A DNA stretch of 64,000 nt, taken from the NCBI GenBank assembly GCA_030652475.1, contig JAUSAO010000098.1:1-64000 (forward strand), in the 5' to 3' direction. Of this stretch, positions 34,658 through 43,236 are shown one piece after another (the first letter of the stretch is position 1; each line of letters begins with the position of its first letter). The notes beneath the pieces were generated by a model, which saw nothing but the letters and a program-made list of their open reading frames with translations, ran no database searches and was not told the DNA's origin. The DNA comes from Gallionella sp. (GTDB lineage: Bacteria > Pseudomonadota > Gammaproteobacteria > Burkholderiales > Gallionellaceae). Position numbers and translations under genes: made by a program.

Positions 34658-35511
34658 GGGGCACGCATCACATCACGTTTGAATTCTTGATACAGGGTGT
34701 AAAGCTGTTTGAACATCGGGCCTGGCTGGGCGCTACCGACAGGTTTGCTGTCGAGCCGGGTGATTGCCAGCACTTCCCTGGGCGAAGAGGTGAGCAGCAA
34801 TTCATCGGCATCGAACACTTCCGCTTTGGCAATCTTGCGCACTTCATGCGGAATGGCATTGGCGGCGGCGATTTCCAGTATGACGTCATAGGTAATGCCG
34901 GGCAGCATCAGCTTGTCTTTCGGCGGCGCCAGCAGCGTGCCGTTTTTTACTACAAAAATATTGCTGGCCGAGCCTTCGGTGAGGAATGCGTCGTCGCGGA
35001 TCAGGATGGTTTCCGAACAGCCCGCATCTACCGCCATCTGGCGCAGCAGCACGTTGGGCAGCAGCGAGATGGCTTTGATATCGCAACGCAGCCAGCGGTT
35101 ATCCTGTGCCGTGACCGCGCACACGCCGCTGGTCAGTAATTCAGCCGGTGGTCGTGACAGGGGATTGCACATTACGAATACGGTAGGCGTGACCGGAGGG
35201 TTAGGGAAGGCCTGATCGCGCGGTGCTACGCCGCGTGTAATGTGCAGATACAGATATGAATCTTCCGAAGCGCTATCCGCGATGAGTTTATCGAAAATTG
35301 CCGTCCATTCCGTAATGGTGTGCGGATTGGCAAGCCGGATGCCCTCCAGGCTGCGTTGCAGGCGCTGCAAATGGGCGCTCAGGCGAAATACACGGCGCGA
35401 ATACACCGGAATGACTTCATACACGCCGTCACCGAAGATGAAACCGCGATCCAGCACGGAAATCTTCGCTTCTTCGATCGGCAGGTATTGTCCGTTCAGA
35501 TAGATGGTCAT
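34654..35511 (-). CDS. dat: D-amino-acid aminotransferase (class IV PLP)
   Basis: A 285-residue fold-type IV aminotransferase. The PLP lysine is in CDIKAISLLPNVL; other family motifs are GFIFGDGVYEVIP at the start and LTEGSASNIF near residue 178. It likely makes D-alanine or D-glutamate for peptidoglycan, consistent with the adjacent D,D-carboxypeptidase. It lies 5 bp after dacC. Confidence 0.88.
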   Translation of the reverse strand: MTIYLNGQYLPIEEAKISVLDRGFIFGDGVYEVIPVYSRRVFRLSAHLQRLQRSLEGIRLANPHTITEWTAIFDKLIADSASEDSYLYLHITRGVAPRDQAFPNPPVTPTVFVMCNPLSRPPAELLTSGVCAVTAQDNRWLRCDIKAISLLPNVLLRQMAVDAGCSETILIRDDAFLTEGSASNIFVVKNGTLLAPPKDKLMLPGITYDVILEIAAANAIPHEVRKIAKAEVFDADELLLTSSPREVLAITRLDSKPVGSAQPGPMFKQLYTLYQEFKRDVMRAP

Positions 35512-35516
35512 TGCGC

Positions 35517-36668
35517 TTACCAGGGGCTGTATTTCTGTATCAGCAGCCGTATGCTATCCCAGCCGCGTGAAAATACGTTGGCCAGTGTCACGCTATCCAG
35601 GGCGATTAACGGGAATTCCGCATAGGGCTTGCCCGCCAGGGTGAGTTTGAGTATGCCCAGTTGCTGGCCGGAAGTGATCGGTGCGAGGATGGGCTGGCGG
35701 GTTTCTATGCTGGCCTTGAGTTGCGCAAACTGGCCTTTGGGTATGGTCAAAAACAGATCCTGCCTGAAACCCAGCGCAACTTGACGATCCGTGCCTTTCC
35801 AGACACGGACTTTGGTGACGGGCTGGCTGTTTTGATAGAGTCGTACCGCATCAAAATTCTGGAAACCGAAGTTCAGTAATTTTTGGCTCTCAGAGGCGCG
35901 CTGACTATCAGAGTCTGCACCGAATAATACCGAGATCAGGCGGCGTTTGTCGCGCTTGGCGGAACCCACCAGACAAAATCCGGCGCTTTCGGTGTGTCCG
36001 GTCTTGAGGCCGTCGGCGTAAGGGTCCAGCCATAGCAGACGGTTGCGATTGGCTTGCGTGACATTATTGAAGGTGTAGTCGCGCAAACTGAACATGGGAT
36101 AGTGTTCGGGAAAGTCGCGCAGCAAGGCGCCTGACAGCATTGCCATATCGTAGGCGCTGCTGTAATGCTGCGCGTCCGGCATGCCGACGGGATTGGTGAA
36201 GTGGGTGTTTTTCATGCCCATACGCTGGGCCTCTTTGTTCATCAGCGCGACAAAATTGGCCTCATTGCCGGAAATGCGGGTGGCGAGTGTGATCGCTGCA
36301 TCATTGCCGGATTGCACGATCAGGCCATGCAGCAGTTCATCGACGGTCACTGTCTGTCCGGGTTTAAGCAGCATGCGCGATTCGCCACTGTTATTGGTGG
36401 TGGCTTCAGTCGGCGCGGTGAGGCTTTGATCCAGCGTGAGCGTGCCCTGTTTGATGGCAGCGAACGCAAGGTAGGCTGTCATCAGCTTGGTCAGCGAAGC
36501 GGGTTCCAGACGTGTGTTGCCGTTTTGGTTGAGCAATATCTGATTGCTGGAAAAGTCGTACAAAATATAGGATTTTGCCGCCAGAACGGGCGCTTCCGGT
36601 AGTTGTGCGGGCAGTGCGTAACTCGTTGCGGATAGCAGCAAGCTGATAAGTGACAGGATGGCTTTCAT
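35517..36668 (-). CDS. dacC: D-alanyl-D-alanine carboxypeptidase (PBP5/6 type)
   Basis: A 383-residue penicillin-binding protein that trims peptidoglycan pentapeptides. Signal peptide to about SYA (residue 18). Active-site motifs: SLTK (in EPASLTKLMTAYL), SGN (in LIVQSGNDAAITL) and KTG (in GLKTGHTESAGFCLV). The C-terminal beta domain and amphipathic membrane anchor (WDSIRLLIQKYSPW) complete it. First gene of the dacC-dat-ybeD-lipB operon. Confidence 0.94.
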   Translation of the reverse strand: MKAILSLISLLLSATSYALPAQLPEAPVLAAKSYILYDFSSNQILLNQNGNTRLEPASLTKLMTAYLAFAAIKQGTLTLDQSLTAPTEATTNNSGESRMLLKPGQTVTVDELLHGLIVQSGNDAAITLATRISGNEANFVALMNKEAQRMGMKNTHFTNPVGMPDAQHYSSAYDMAMLSGALLRDFPEHYPMFSLRDYTFNNVTQANRNRLLWLDPYADGLKTGHTESAGFCLVGSAKRDKRRLISVLFGADSDSQRASESQKLLNFGFQNFDAVRLYQNSQPVTKVRVWKGTDRQVALGFRQDLFLTIPKGQFAQLKASIETRQPILAPITSGQQLGILKLTLAGKPYAEFPLIALDSVTLANVFSRGWDSIRLLIQKYSPW

Positions 36669-36868
36669 AATGAAGTGAGTTTTAACGATTGCCGATTATA
36701 GTCTTTGAGCGGCCGTCGGCGATAGTCGTAACGTTTCAAGGGATTTTTTGTGCTTGATAATGCCGGTTTCGTACCGTCGCTGGCCCGCACACATAGGCCT
36801 TTCGGCATATTGTCCTTTTTTCTGAGGCTGATATAAAGCATGATCGAAGATAATGCCCCAGGAGAAAC

Positions 36869-37315
36869 ATGATGCAAGCAGTGTCCATTGCGCAGGATGT
36901 CGCCAGAAAATACGAGGCGGCTGATTTTGACAACTATGCCAGACGGGGTTTACGTGACCGTTTGAATATCATCGCCGCAGCAGAGGCGCATGTGGTGTGG
37001 AAGAACCGTTTGGGAAGTCACGTACGGGGCGTCAGTCACGAACCGCTGGGCGCGGCTCTGCTCGGGCAGGACGGCCCTTGCCAGTTGGGGCGCCTGATTA
37101 ATGGTACGGCGCTTGCTGTATTTCACGGAAAGGATGCATACCAGCAGTTACGTGTGGCACATGAACAGTTTCATCAGCTGGCCCTGGTGGTGGTCGATAA
37201 GCTGAAGGCGGGTGATCGCAGTGGCGCAGAAGCCCTGTTTGATAATGAATATAGCCATGCCCTGCACAACATTCTTCAGTCATTGAGCCAAATTAACAGA
37301 CTGTTGCTGGAGTGA
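36869..37315 (+). CDS. Stand-alone CZB (chemoreceptor zinc-binding) domain protein
   Basis: A 148-residue protein consisting almost only of a CZB domain. Likely zinc ligands are the H in AEAHVVWKNRL, the C in GPCQLGRLI, and the two H's in RVAHEQFHQLAL. In family members zinc and oxidant binding tune chemoreceptors or diguanylate cyclases. The ribosome-binding site GGAGAAAC precedes two adjacent ATGs. It stands alone, so its partner must be encoded elsewhere. Confidence 0.85.
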   Translation: MMQAVSIAQDVARKYEAADFDNYARRGLRDRLNIIAAAEAHVVWKNRLGSHVRGVSHEPLGAALLGQDGPCQLGRLINGTALAVFHGKDAYQQLRVAHEQFHQLALVVVDKLKAGDRSGAEALFDNEYSHALHNILQSLSQINRLLLE

Positions 37316-37338
37316 GAGAATCAGGAGCGAGGATGGAG

Positions 37339-37741
37339 TGTTACGTCCGTCAATTTCTAAGGTGAAACTGGGGTGTTTTATCCCATGGATTTTAAGGGTG
37401 TTTCAGAAATTTCCTCCTGAATTGCATGGGACACATTTTCCAGAATGAAGTGCGTTTTTTTAAGTGGAGAGCTGTCAAGGGGACCGTGGAATAAATGGAA
37501 AGACGGATTTTGTCTTCCCGTTTATGCCGCGAAAGCCCCTTGACAGCGCGTAGCGACCCCACGCTACTGACTGCTGCTGGGGATGGCTTTATCTTCCACA
37601 GCGGCTGCCACATGGCGAATGCGGGGTTTGGGGCAGAGCCCCAAAAGCATTGCAACAAAACCACTAAAACACTTAATTTATGTCTTTTGTCACCATGAAA
37701 TAGGTTGGGATGCGGAGTCTAAATGAATGCGGGACGTAACA
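37339..37741. other. Palindromic non-coding element with short inverted ends
   Basis: TGTTACGTCC at 37339-37348 and GGACGTAACA at 37732-37741 are inverted ends. Inside, 37471-37547 forms a long imperfect hairpin with GCTGTCAAGGGG and CCCCTTGACAGC arms. No protein gene is convincing. It may be a decayed mobile element or a structured RNA. Confidence 0.45.
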
Positions 37742-37769
37742 ATGGAGGAAAAACCGTAGTAGTATTTTT

Positions 37770-37860
37770 ACTCAGTACTCAGTACTCAGTACTCAGTCCT
37801 CAGTCCTCAGTCCTCAATCCTCAATCCTCAAGCCTCAAGCCTCAAGCCTCAAGCCTCAGT
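37770..37860. repeat. Heptanucleotide tandem repeat, 13 units
   Basis: The units run in blocks: ACTCAGT x4, CCTCAGT x2, CCTCAAT x2, CCTCAAG x4, CCTCAGT x1. All are 7 bp with no indels. Blocks of identical variants next to each other show expansion by slippage. It is intergenic, about 190 bp downstream of the HDOD gene stop. Confidence 0.92.
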
Positions 37861-37883
37861 CCTTCACAATAACTTGGGGCTTC

Positions 37884-38025
37884 GCCCCCTTCATTCAGGA
37901 GCAGGAGATTCATCTCCGCAGCTCCGAGGGAAGCCCCTTGCGGGCTTAGTTGTGCGGGGAAGACCCTTCATTCAGGAGCAGAAGCTTCAGCTTCGTCGCT
38001 CCGTGGGAATGCCCTTGCGGCATTG
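37884..38025. repeat. Imperfect tandem duplication with hairpins
   Basis: Two ~75-bp copies each begin CCTTCATTCAGGAGCAG and end with CCTTGCGG. They contain small hairpins (GGAGATTCATCTCC, GAAGCTTCAGCTTC). No gene is seen. Confidence 0.65.
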
Positions 38026-38050
38026 CGGTCTGAGTCCTGTTTTCTGACCG

Positions 38051-38926
38051 CTAGAATATATCGGCTATCTGCACGACTTGCAGTGCAAGTTCATTTACGC
38101 TGTTGCGCAGTTCTTCCTCATCATCAGGGTCTATGCCCAATTCCTGCCATTCATGATCAGTTATATCCGTGCCACAGTATTCGCTGATGCCAAAGCTGGG
38201 CAATAATTTCTCAGCTACGTTGACCATGCGCACCATAGGATTGCTGGCAGACACTTCATCAACGTAGGGTGCGTGATGGTAGCCCAGCACAGTGATGATT
38301 TCTTCCGGTAAATTCCATTGCCGTGCCAGTTGTGCGCCGATATAACAGTGAGAGACACCCAATACCTGCATTTCGATTTCCAGTACAGAGCGCTTGGGTT
38401 GCAGGCGGAATTGATGGTGCAACTCGTTACTCGCAATACTGTCCACGTGGTGAATGGCCATATAGCCGATGTCGTGCAGTAACCCGGCCAGAAAGATATG
38501 GTCCTGCTGAGGGCGCAAGCGTCCAGGCATGTGACGCGCAAGCGTGTTCATGGCGACGGCAATGGCCAGGCTGTGTAACCATAAATCCTGCGGTGCGAAA
38601 TTTTGTGAGCCAGGCAGACGGGTAAAATTGGACATTGCCGCAATGCCGAGTGATACCGCCTTGACACGCGTCAGACCGAGCAATGTCGCGGCATCCGATA
38701 CGCTGCTGACTTTGCGTGACACGCCCATCACGGGTGAATTGGCCAGGCTGATCAGCTTGGCAGAAATTTGCGGGTCTTGTTCAATCAGCGTCAGTAATTG
38801 CGCCTCACCCTTGTCTGTGTCCAAGGGCAGCGCCAGCAGTTTTTGGGCGATGGCAGGCATGGCAGGCAGGGAATCGATGTTGGCAAGGGCAAGCGTAAGC
38901 CTGATGCGAGTTTGTTCTGCGGTCAT
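38051..38926 (-). CDS. HDOD-domain signalling protein
   Basis: A 291-residue protein consisting mainly of an HDOD domain (about residues 15-215). PAMPAIAQKLLALP, DPQISAKLISLANSPVMG and LLHDIGYMAIHH are typical; the last retains an HD pair. HDOD proteins act in signalling, often with cyclic-di-GMP or chemotaxis modules. The tail is acidic. Target unknown. Confidence 0.88.
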   Translation of the reverse strand: MTAEQTRIRLTLALANIDSLPAMPAIAQKLLALPLDTDKGEAQLLTLIEQDPQISAKLISLANSPVMGVSRKVSSVSDAATLLGLTRVKAVSLGIAAMSNFTRLPGSQNFAPQDLWLHSLAIAVAMNTLARHMPGRLRPQQDHIFLAGLLHDIGYMAIHHVDSIASNELHHQFRLQPKRSVLEIEMQVLGVSHCYIGAQLARQWNLPEEIITVLGYHHAPYVDEVSASNPMVRMVNVAEKLLPSFGISEYCGTDITDHEWQELGIDPDDEEELRNSVNELALQVVQIADIF

Positions 38927-39066
38927 GGCAATATCTCTTGGGGTACAGGTGGAATAAGCGGTGAAGTTGGAATATACGAGAGATTCAGCAATTGTGCGAG
39001 AGGATTAGTCATGGGGCGCGCTGGCTGAGAACGGCCCGGCACAATTTTGCATGAATGAAACTTGCC

Positions 39067-39612
39067 TCATTTGCCGAGTGGGGGCTTGTTCAATTTGCGT
39101 TGCAGCGTGCGGCGGTGCATGTTGAGTGCGCGGGCCGTGGCCGAGATGTTGTTGTCATGCTCAAAAAGCACGCGCTGGATATGTCCCCATTCCAGATGTT
39201 CTATTTTGGTTGGTTGTGCATTGAGTGGGGTGCTGCCGTCCGGAGTATGGCTGAAGGCCGCGACGATTTCATCTGCGTTGGCCGGCTTGGCAAGATATTG
39301 CGTAGCGCCCAGTTTGATGGCTTCAACGGCCGTGCTGATGCTGGCATAGCCGGTCAATACGACAATCCGTGTGTTCGGATCGAGTTCGTGTAGTCGTTTA
39401 ACCAGCACCAAGCCCGGCGCCCCACCCATTTTTAAATCCACGACAGCGAATTCAGGTGGATTGGCTTCTGCCAGAGGCAGGGCTTGCTCCACGCTGTGGG
39501 CGACGTTGACGCAAAAACCGCGTTTCACCAATGCGGCGCTCAATACCCTGCAAAAAGTGGCGTCGTCATCGGCCAGCAGCAATGAGGCGGCTTCTTCGCA
39601 GACATGATTCAT
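39067..39612 (-). CDS. regA: Redox response regulator RegA/PrrA
   Basis: A 181-residue response regulator. The receiver domain has acidic ADDD near residue 15, the phosphorylated D in AVVDLKMGG, the conserved K in YLAKPAN and then a short linker. The C-terminal Fis-type helix-turn-helix NISATARALNMHRRTLQRKL is the RegA/PrrA signature. In characterised bacteria RegA controls respiration, carbon and nitrogen fixation in response to redox state. Overlaps regB by 4 bp. Confidence 0.92.
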   Translation of the reverse strand: MNHVCEEAASLLLADDDATFCRVLSAALVKRGFCVNVAHSVEQALPLAEANPPEFAVVDLKMGGAPGLVLVKRLHELDPNTRIVVLTGYASISTAVEAIKLGATQYLAKPANADEIVAAFSHTPDGSTPLNAQPTKIEHLEWGHIQRVLFEHDNNISATARALNMHRRTLQRKLNKPPLGK

Positions 39613-40862
39613 GGCGTCGCTCCGGCGACAGGTAAGGTCAGTTCGGTGGTTGCTCCGCCTTGCTCACGGTTAAACAGGCGTACTGTCCCACCCATGCGTT
39701 CCAGCGTGGCATTGGCGAGAAACAGTCCCAGGCCGCGCCCCTCTGTCTTGGTGGTGAAGAAGGCCGAACCGGCCTTGAGTGCGACTTCATTGCTCAGGCC
39801 AGCGCCGTTGTCATGTATTTCCAGTATAAAATTGGCGCTATCCCAGCGGCTGTTGATTTCAATTGCTTGCGGACTGGCATCGGCTGCATTGTTGAGCAGG
39901 TTCATCAGCGCGGCACGCAAGGTGACGTCCACACTGATGCGTGGAGCAGGCTGAGGGCTGCTGTTGTACTGATAATTGGCGGCGGGTCTTAGCAACTGCC
40001 ATTCGTCCAGTACTTCCGCCATTAAATCATCGGCCGTTTGTAACGTGGTTGTCCCGCTGTCCTGGGCGTTGAGCATAATTTTGTCAAGAATGCGCTTGCA
40101 ATTCCGCACCTGCTCGTCGAGCAGGGTCAGGCTTTCGCGCAATTCGGCCGGGCTGGCATCGGCATCATGCTGTAATTCGCCTATGACCACCGCCATCGTG
40201 GACAGCGGAGTGCCCAGTTCGTGTGCTGCGCCAGCGGCCTGCGTGCCGAGGGCAACGATACGCTCATTGCGTAAAATTTCTTCACGCACTTGTGCCAGCA
40301 ACTCATCCCGGCTGCGTACGGCCTGAGCCATTTTCACCACGAAATAGGCAACGACCACCGCACTAATGACAAAGCCCAGCCACATGCCCATGACATGCGT
40401 ATTGAAGGCGCTATCCATGTCCTGATGATTGTGTGGCAGCGGAATGTAATAAACCATCAGCAGGCTGTAGCACGCCGTGGTAAGCGCGGCCATGGCCCAA
40501 GTGAAACGGGATGGCAGGGTGGCAGCGGCAATCACCAGGGGTAGCAGATACAGTGAAACAAACGGATTGGTTGAGCCCCCTGCGTAATACAGCAGGACGC
40601 TGAGCGCCAGCACATCGCTGCCCAGCTGAACAAACAGTTCCAGGTGGGTGACAGGCTTGCTGTTGCTCAGACGCAGCAGGGTGAAAATGTTGATCAGGGT
40701 AAGCGTTGCGATGCCGGTCAGCATGGGCAGCCACTCCAGATCCATTTCAAGTATCTGCCATGCGGCGAGTAGTGTGAACAATTGTGCCGAGACAGTCATG
40801 CTGCGCAAGTTAACCAGGCGGCGCAACTGCATATGTCCGGGCAGGGAAGAAAATAGGTTCAT
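39609..40862 (-). CDS. regB: Redox sensor histidine kinase RegB/PrrB
   Basis: A 417-residue membrane kinase with about six N-terminal membrane helices, the quinone-site motif GGSTNPF (~residue 95), the phosphorylated H in AAGAAHELGTPLSTM and an ATPase domain ending with EGRGLGLFLANATLERMGG. A cysteine in VRNCKRILDK occupies the place where RegB carries its redox cysteine (from memory). ATG 40862 gives the usual RegB start; in-frame codons upstream run through the operator repeat. Confidence 0.92.
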   Translation of the reverse strand: MNLFSSLPGHMQLRRLVNLRSMTVSAQLFTLLAAWQILEMDLEWLPMLTGIATLTLINIFTLLRLSNSKPVTHLELFVQLGSDVLALSVLLYYAGGSTNPFVSLYLLPLVIAAATLPSRFTWAMAALTTACYSLLMVYYIPLPHNHQDMDSAFNTHVMGMWLGFVISAVVVAYFVVKMAQAVRSRDELLAQVREEILRNERIVALGTQAAGAAHELGTPLSTMAVVIGELQHDADASPAELRESLTLLDEQVRNCKRILDKIMLNAQDSGTTTLQTADDLMAEVLDEWQLLRPAANYQYNSSPQPAPRISVDVTLRAALMNLLNNAADASPQAIEINSRWDSANFILEIHDNGAGLSNEVALKAGSAFFTTKTEGRGLGLFLANATLERMGGTVRLFNREQGGATTELTLPVAGATP

Positions 40863-40895
40863 GGCTGAATTGTAATAGGTGCCTGGCGCAGATAG

Positions 40896-40943
40896 ATGCG
40901 GCATATTGTCGCAGCTGTGCGAGGGTGCGACAATATGCCGCAT
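40896..40943. promoter_or_regulatory. 18-bp perfect inverted repeat, possible RegA operator
   Basis: ATGCGGCATATTGTCGCA (40896-40913) is repeated as its exact reverse complement at 40926-40943 with a 12-bp spacer. Each arm holds GCGGC-N5-GTCGC (or complement), like the recognition pattern described for RegA/PrrA. It lies 33 bp upstream of regB and in the divergent region before the copper chaperone gene. Confidence 0.7.
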
Positions 40944-41187
40944 TCTCAAACAGATTGATTTGCACAATAATTCGTCATGCCAAAATGCTTGCATCTGTGT
41001 TTCCGGGGCGGTTGATGTTGAATTCACGTATTGTGTCTCCTCCCGAAAGTAGCACAAACTGTCTGCCAAAGTGATATTTGCGGCCATTGCTTGACCGGGA
41101 ATGCGATGCAGCTTTTGGTATTTTTCATACTCTATTAGATTGACGACGCGTATAATTTACTTTTTTAAATTTGACGGAAAATTCATC

Positions 41188-41658
41188 ATGAATAAAATTG
41201 TCAGTGTCTTGTTGGGCGGGATGTTGTTCAGTAGCGTTGTTTATGCGGGCGATATTCAGGTCGAGGCTGCATGGTCACGCGCCACCGCACCCGGTCAGGA
41301 TGTTGCTATGGTGGATTTGGCGATTACCAGCGTAAAAGAGGCAACGCTGATCGGCGTTTCCAGTACGAGTTGCAAGACGGCCGAATTGCACAGTATGACG
41401 CATGAAAACGGCATGATGAAAATGCGTGCAGTCGACTCGCTCGCGCTGCCAGCCGGCAAGCGCATTGATTTGGGAAAAAGCGGATATCATTTGATGCTGA
41501 TCGGGCTTAAGGCACCGCTCAAGGCCGGCGAAAGCGTGCCCTTGATCCTGAACATCAAAGTAGCGAAAGAGGTACTGAAGATTGCTGTCAAGGCTGAGGT
41601 GATCCCGCTGACCGGAACCCGGTCAGCGCCGAAGCATGATGAACATATGCATCATTAA
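41188..41658 (+). CDS. PCuAC-type periplasmic copper chaperone
   Basis: A 156-residue copper-binding protein. Signal peptide to about VYA (residue 19). The copper motif is seen as HSM in AELHSMTHENGMMKM and HLM in GYHLMLIGL, the H-M...H-x-M arrangement of PCuAC proteins that help assemble the CuA site of cytochrome oxidase. The His-rich tail (HDEHMHH) is another metal site. Encoded divergently from regBA. Confidence 0.88.
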   Translation: MNKIVSVLLGGMLFSSVVYAGDIQVEAAWSRATAPGQDVAMVDLAITSVKEATLIGVSSTSCKTAELHSMTHENGMMKMRAVDSLALPAGKRIDLGKSGYHLMLIGLKAPLKAGESVPLILNIKVAKEVLKIAVKAEVIPLTGTRSAPKHDEHMHH

Positions 41659-41699
41659 ATTAACGCATAGCCCGCACACTAAACGGTTTATGTAAGCGA

Positions 41700-42572
41700 G
41701 TGAAAAATAGAGTGAGTTCGAATTTATTGCAGTCAGCGATCCTGACTGCAATTTTTTTCATTCTGCCGATCCTGCCGGTGCGTGCTGCTGCCTTGAACGA
41801 TGTCGCAGCAGTTCCGCATCTTGATAGTGCGGGCAAGGAAGGCTATCGCGGATTTCTTGCTGCCGGAAAACAGCGTGCTTTTGCCATTGGACCCGGCGGC
41901 GCCTGGGCGTGGAAGGGAAGTGAGGCGGCTGCCGAATTGGCCGCCGAGGCCGCCTTGCAGTTTTGTCAGACGGGTATGGGACAGACGTGCGTGCTGTATT
42001 CGGTGAACGACAGGGTGGTGTTCGATGCACTGGCCTGGGCGCGGCTTTGGGGGCCGTATCTTAATCGGTCTGAAGCGGGGCGGGCTCATGTTGGCAAGGA
42101 GCGTGGCGAACGTTTCTATAATCTGATTTTTCAGACTTCATCAGGAAAAGCGACGAAGCTCTCTGATTTACGAGGCAAAGTGGTGGTGCTGCATTTTTGG
42201 GGTTCCTGGTGCAAATCCTGTCGGCATGAAATGCCGGAATTACAACAGCTTTATCGCGCACTGGGCGCGAAACAGGATATCAGGATGGTATTGCTGCAGG
42301 TGCGCGAAGACTTTGCTGCGTCTCGCCAGTGGGCGCAGCAGCAACGCCTTGAGCTTCCTCTGTACGATTCGGGCGTACATGACAAAACGGTTGATGCGCT
42401 TCCGCTGGCTGATGGATTGACGGTAGGTGATCGCGACATAGCGGCTGCGTTTCCGACGACCTATATTCTGGATAAGCACGGAATCGTGGTGTTTTCGCAT
42501 GTAGGTGCCGTTTCGGGGTGGCTGCAGTACTTGCCTTTGTTGCGTGACGTGAGTACACGGTCGGGAAAGTAA
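41700..42572 (+). CDS. TlpA-like periplasmic thioredoxin protein
   Basis: A 290-residue protein starting at a GTG. Signal peptide (~1-30), an N-terminal domain with RAFAIGPGGAWAWKGS and two cysteines, then a TlpA/ResA-type thioredoxin domain (~145-285) with active site WCKSC in LHFWGSWCKSCRHEMPEL. Likely reduces disulfides during cytochrome maturation; it follows the copper chaperone at 41 bp, suggesting joint oxidase assembly. Confidence 0.85.
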   Translation: MKNRVSSNLLQSAILTAIFFILPILPVRAAALNDVAAVPHLDSAGKEGYRGFLAAGKQRAFAIGPGGAWAWKGSEAAAELAAEAALQFCQTGMGQTCVLYSVNDRVVFDALAWARLWGPYLNRSEAGRAHVGKERGERFYNLIFQTSSGKATKLSDLRGKVVVLHFWGSWCKSCRHEMPELQQLYRALGAKQDIRMVLLQVREDFAASRQWAQQQRLELPLYDSGVHDKTVDALPLADGLTVGDRDIAAAFPTTYILDKHGIVVFSHVGAVSGWLQYLPLLRDVSTRSGK

Positions 42573-42629
42573 GCGAGGTGTTGCTGCACCTGTCACTGTC
42601 AGGCAGACAGGGGCACCACAAAAAATGGC

Positions 42630-43232
42630 TTAATCCACTTCTTCCCAGCCAGTGAGCATCGCCCTGATGTGTGAGGTCGGGGTGTGGCCGGTCGTGGTCA
42701 GGTAAACATGGGCGATCAGGAAGGCCAGCATCATGAAGGCACCCGCTGTGTGGAAGAGGGCCACCCATTCCAGTGACAGCACGTTGTCCACGCCCCACGC
42801 CTGCCAGTCAGCATAGAACAGGTAGAACCATCCGCTCAGCCAGAGCAGCGGGCCGATCAGCAATAATACGCCGAGATAGGCAAGACGCTGCAAGGGGTTG
42901 TGTTTTTTCAGCGTGGTCGGACGGAAGGGGTGCGGTGCGCCTTTGAAGATGCCGACCGAATAGAACCGGATCATGGCAATCATTTTCTCGGTGGTCGGGA
43001 TGTACTGTTTCCATTCACCCGTGGTGAAGTGCCAGAAGATGGCGAATACCCACAGGCCGATCAGCGTCCATGCGGAGAGGGTGTGCAGATCCACCGCCTT
43101 GGCGAAACCGAACAGCGGGTATGAACCATGTACCTCGAAGCCGGTAATGAGCATGAAAATGATGAGCATGGCCTGGGACCAGTGCCAGAAACGTTCGAAA
43201 CGTTTGAACACGTAGATCTTATTCGTTGTCAT
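42630..43232 (-). CDS. Membrane cytochrome b (formate dehydrogenase gamma / thiosulfate reductase type)
   Basis: A 200-residue four-helix cytochrome b561-like subunit. Haem-binding histidines lie in FWHWSQAML, VDLHTLSAW, IFWHFTTGEW and the C-terminal LFHTAGAF/LIAHVYLTTTGH. It would exchange electrons between the quinone pool and the octaheme cytochrome encoded 4 bp upstream. Confidence 0.9.
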   Translation of the reverse strand: MTTNKIYVFKRFERFWHWSQAMLIIFMLITGFEVHGSYPLFGFAKAVDLHTLSAWTLIGLWVFAIFWHFTTGEWKQYIPTTEKMIAMIRFYSVGIFKGAPHPFRPTTLKKHNPLQRLAYLGVLLLIGPLLWLSGWFYLFYADWQAWGVDNVLSLEWVALFHTAGAFMMLAFLIAHVYLTTTGHTPTSHIRAMLTGWEEVD

Positions 43233-43236
43233 GGTA

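Noticed and set aside
37471-37547. attC-like integron recombination site
   Set aside because: The imperfect palindrome lacks the GTTRRRY and RYYYAAC core sites.
37770-37860. CRISPR-like array
   Set aside because: Units are 7 bp without spacers; it is a simple tandem repeat.
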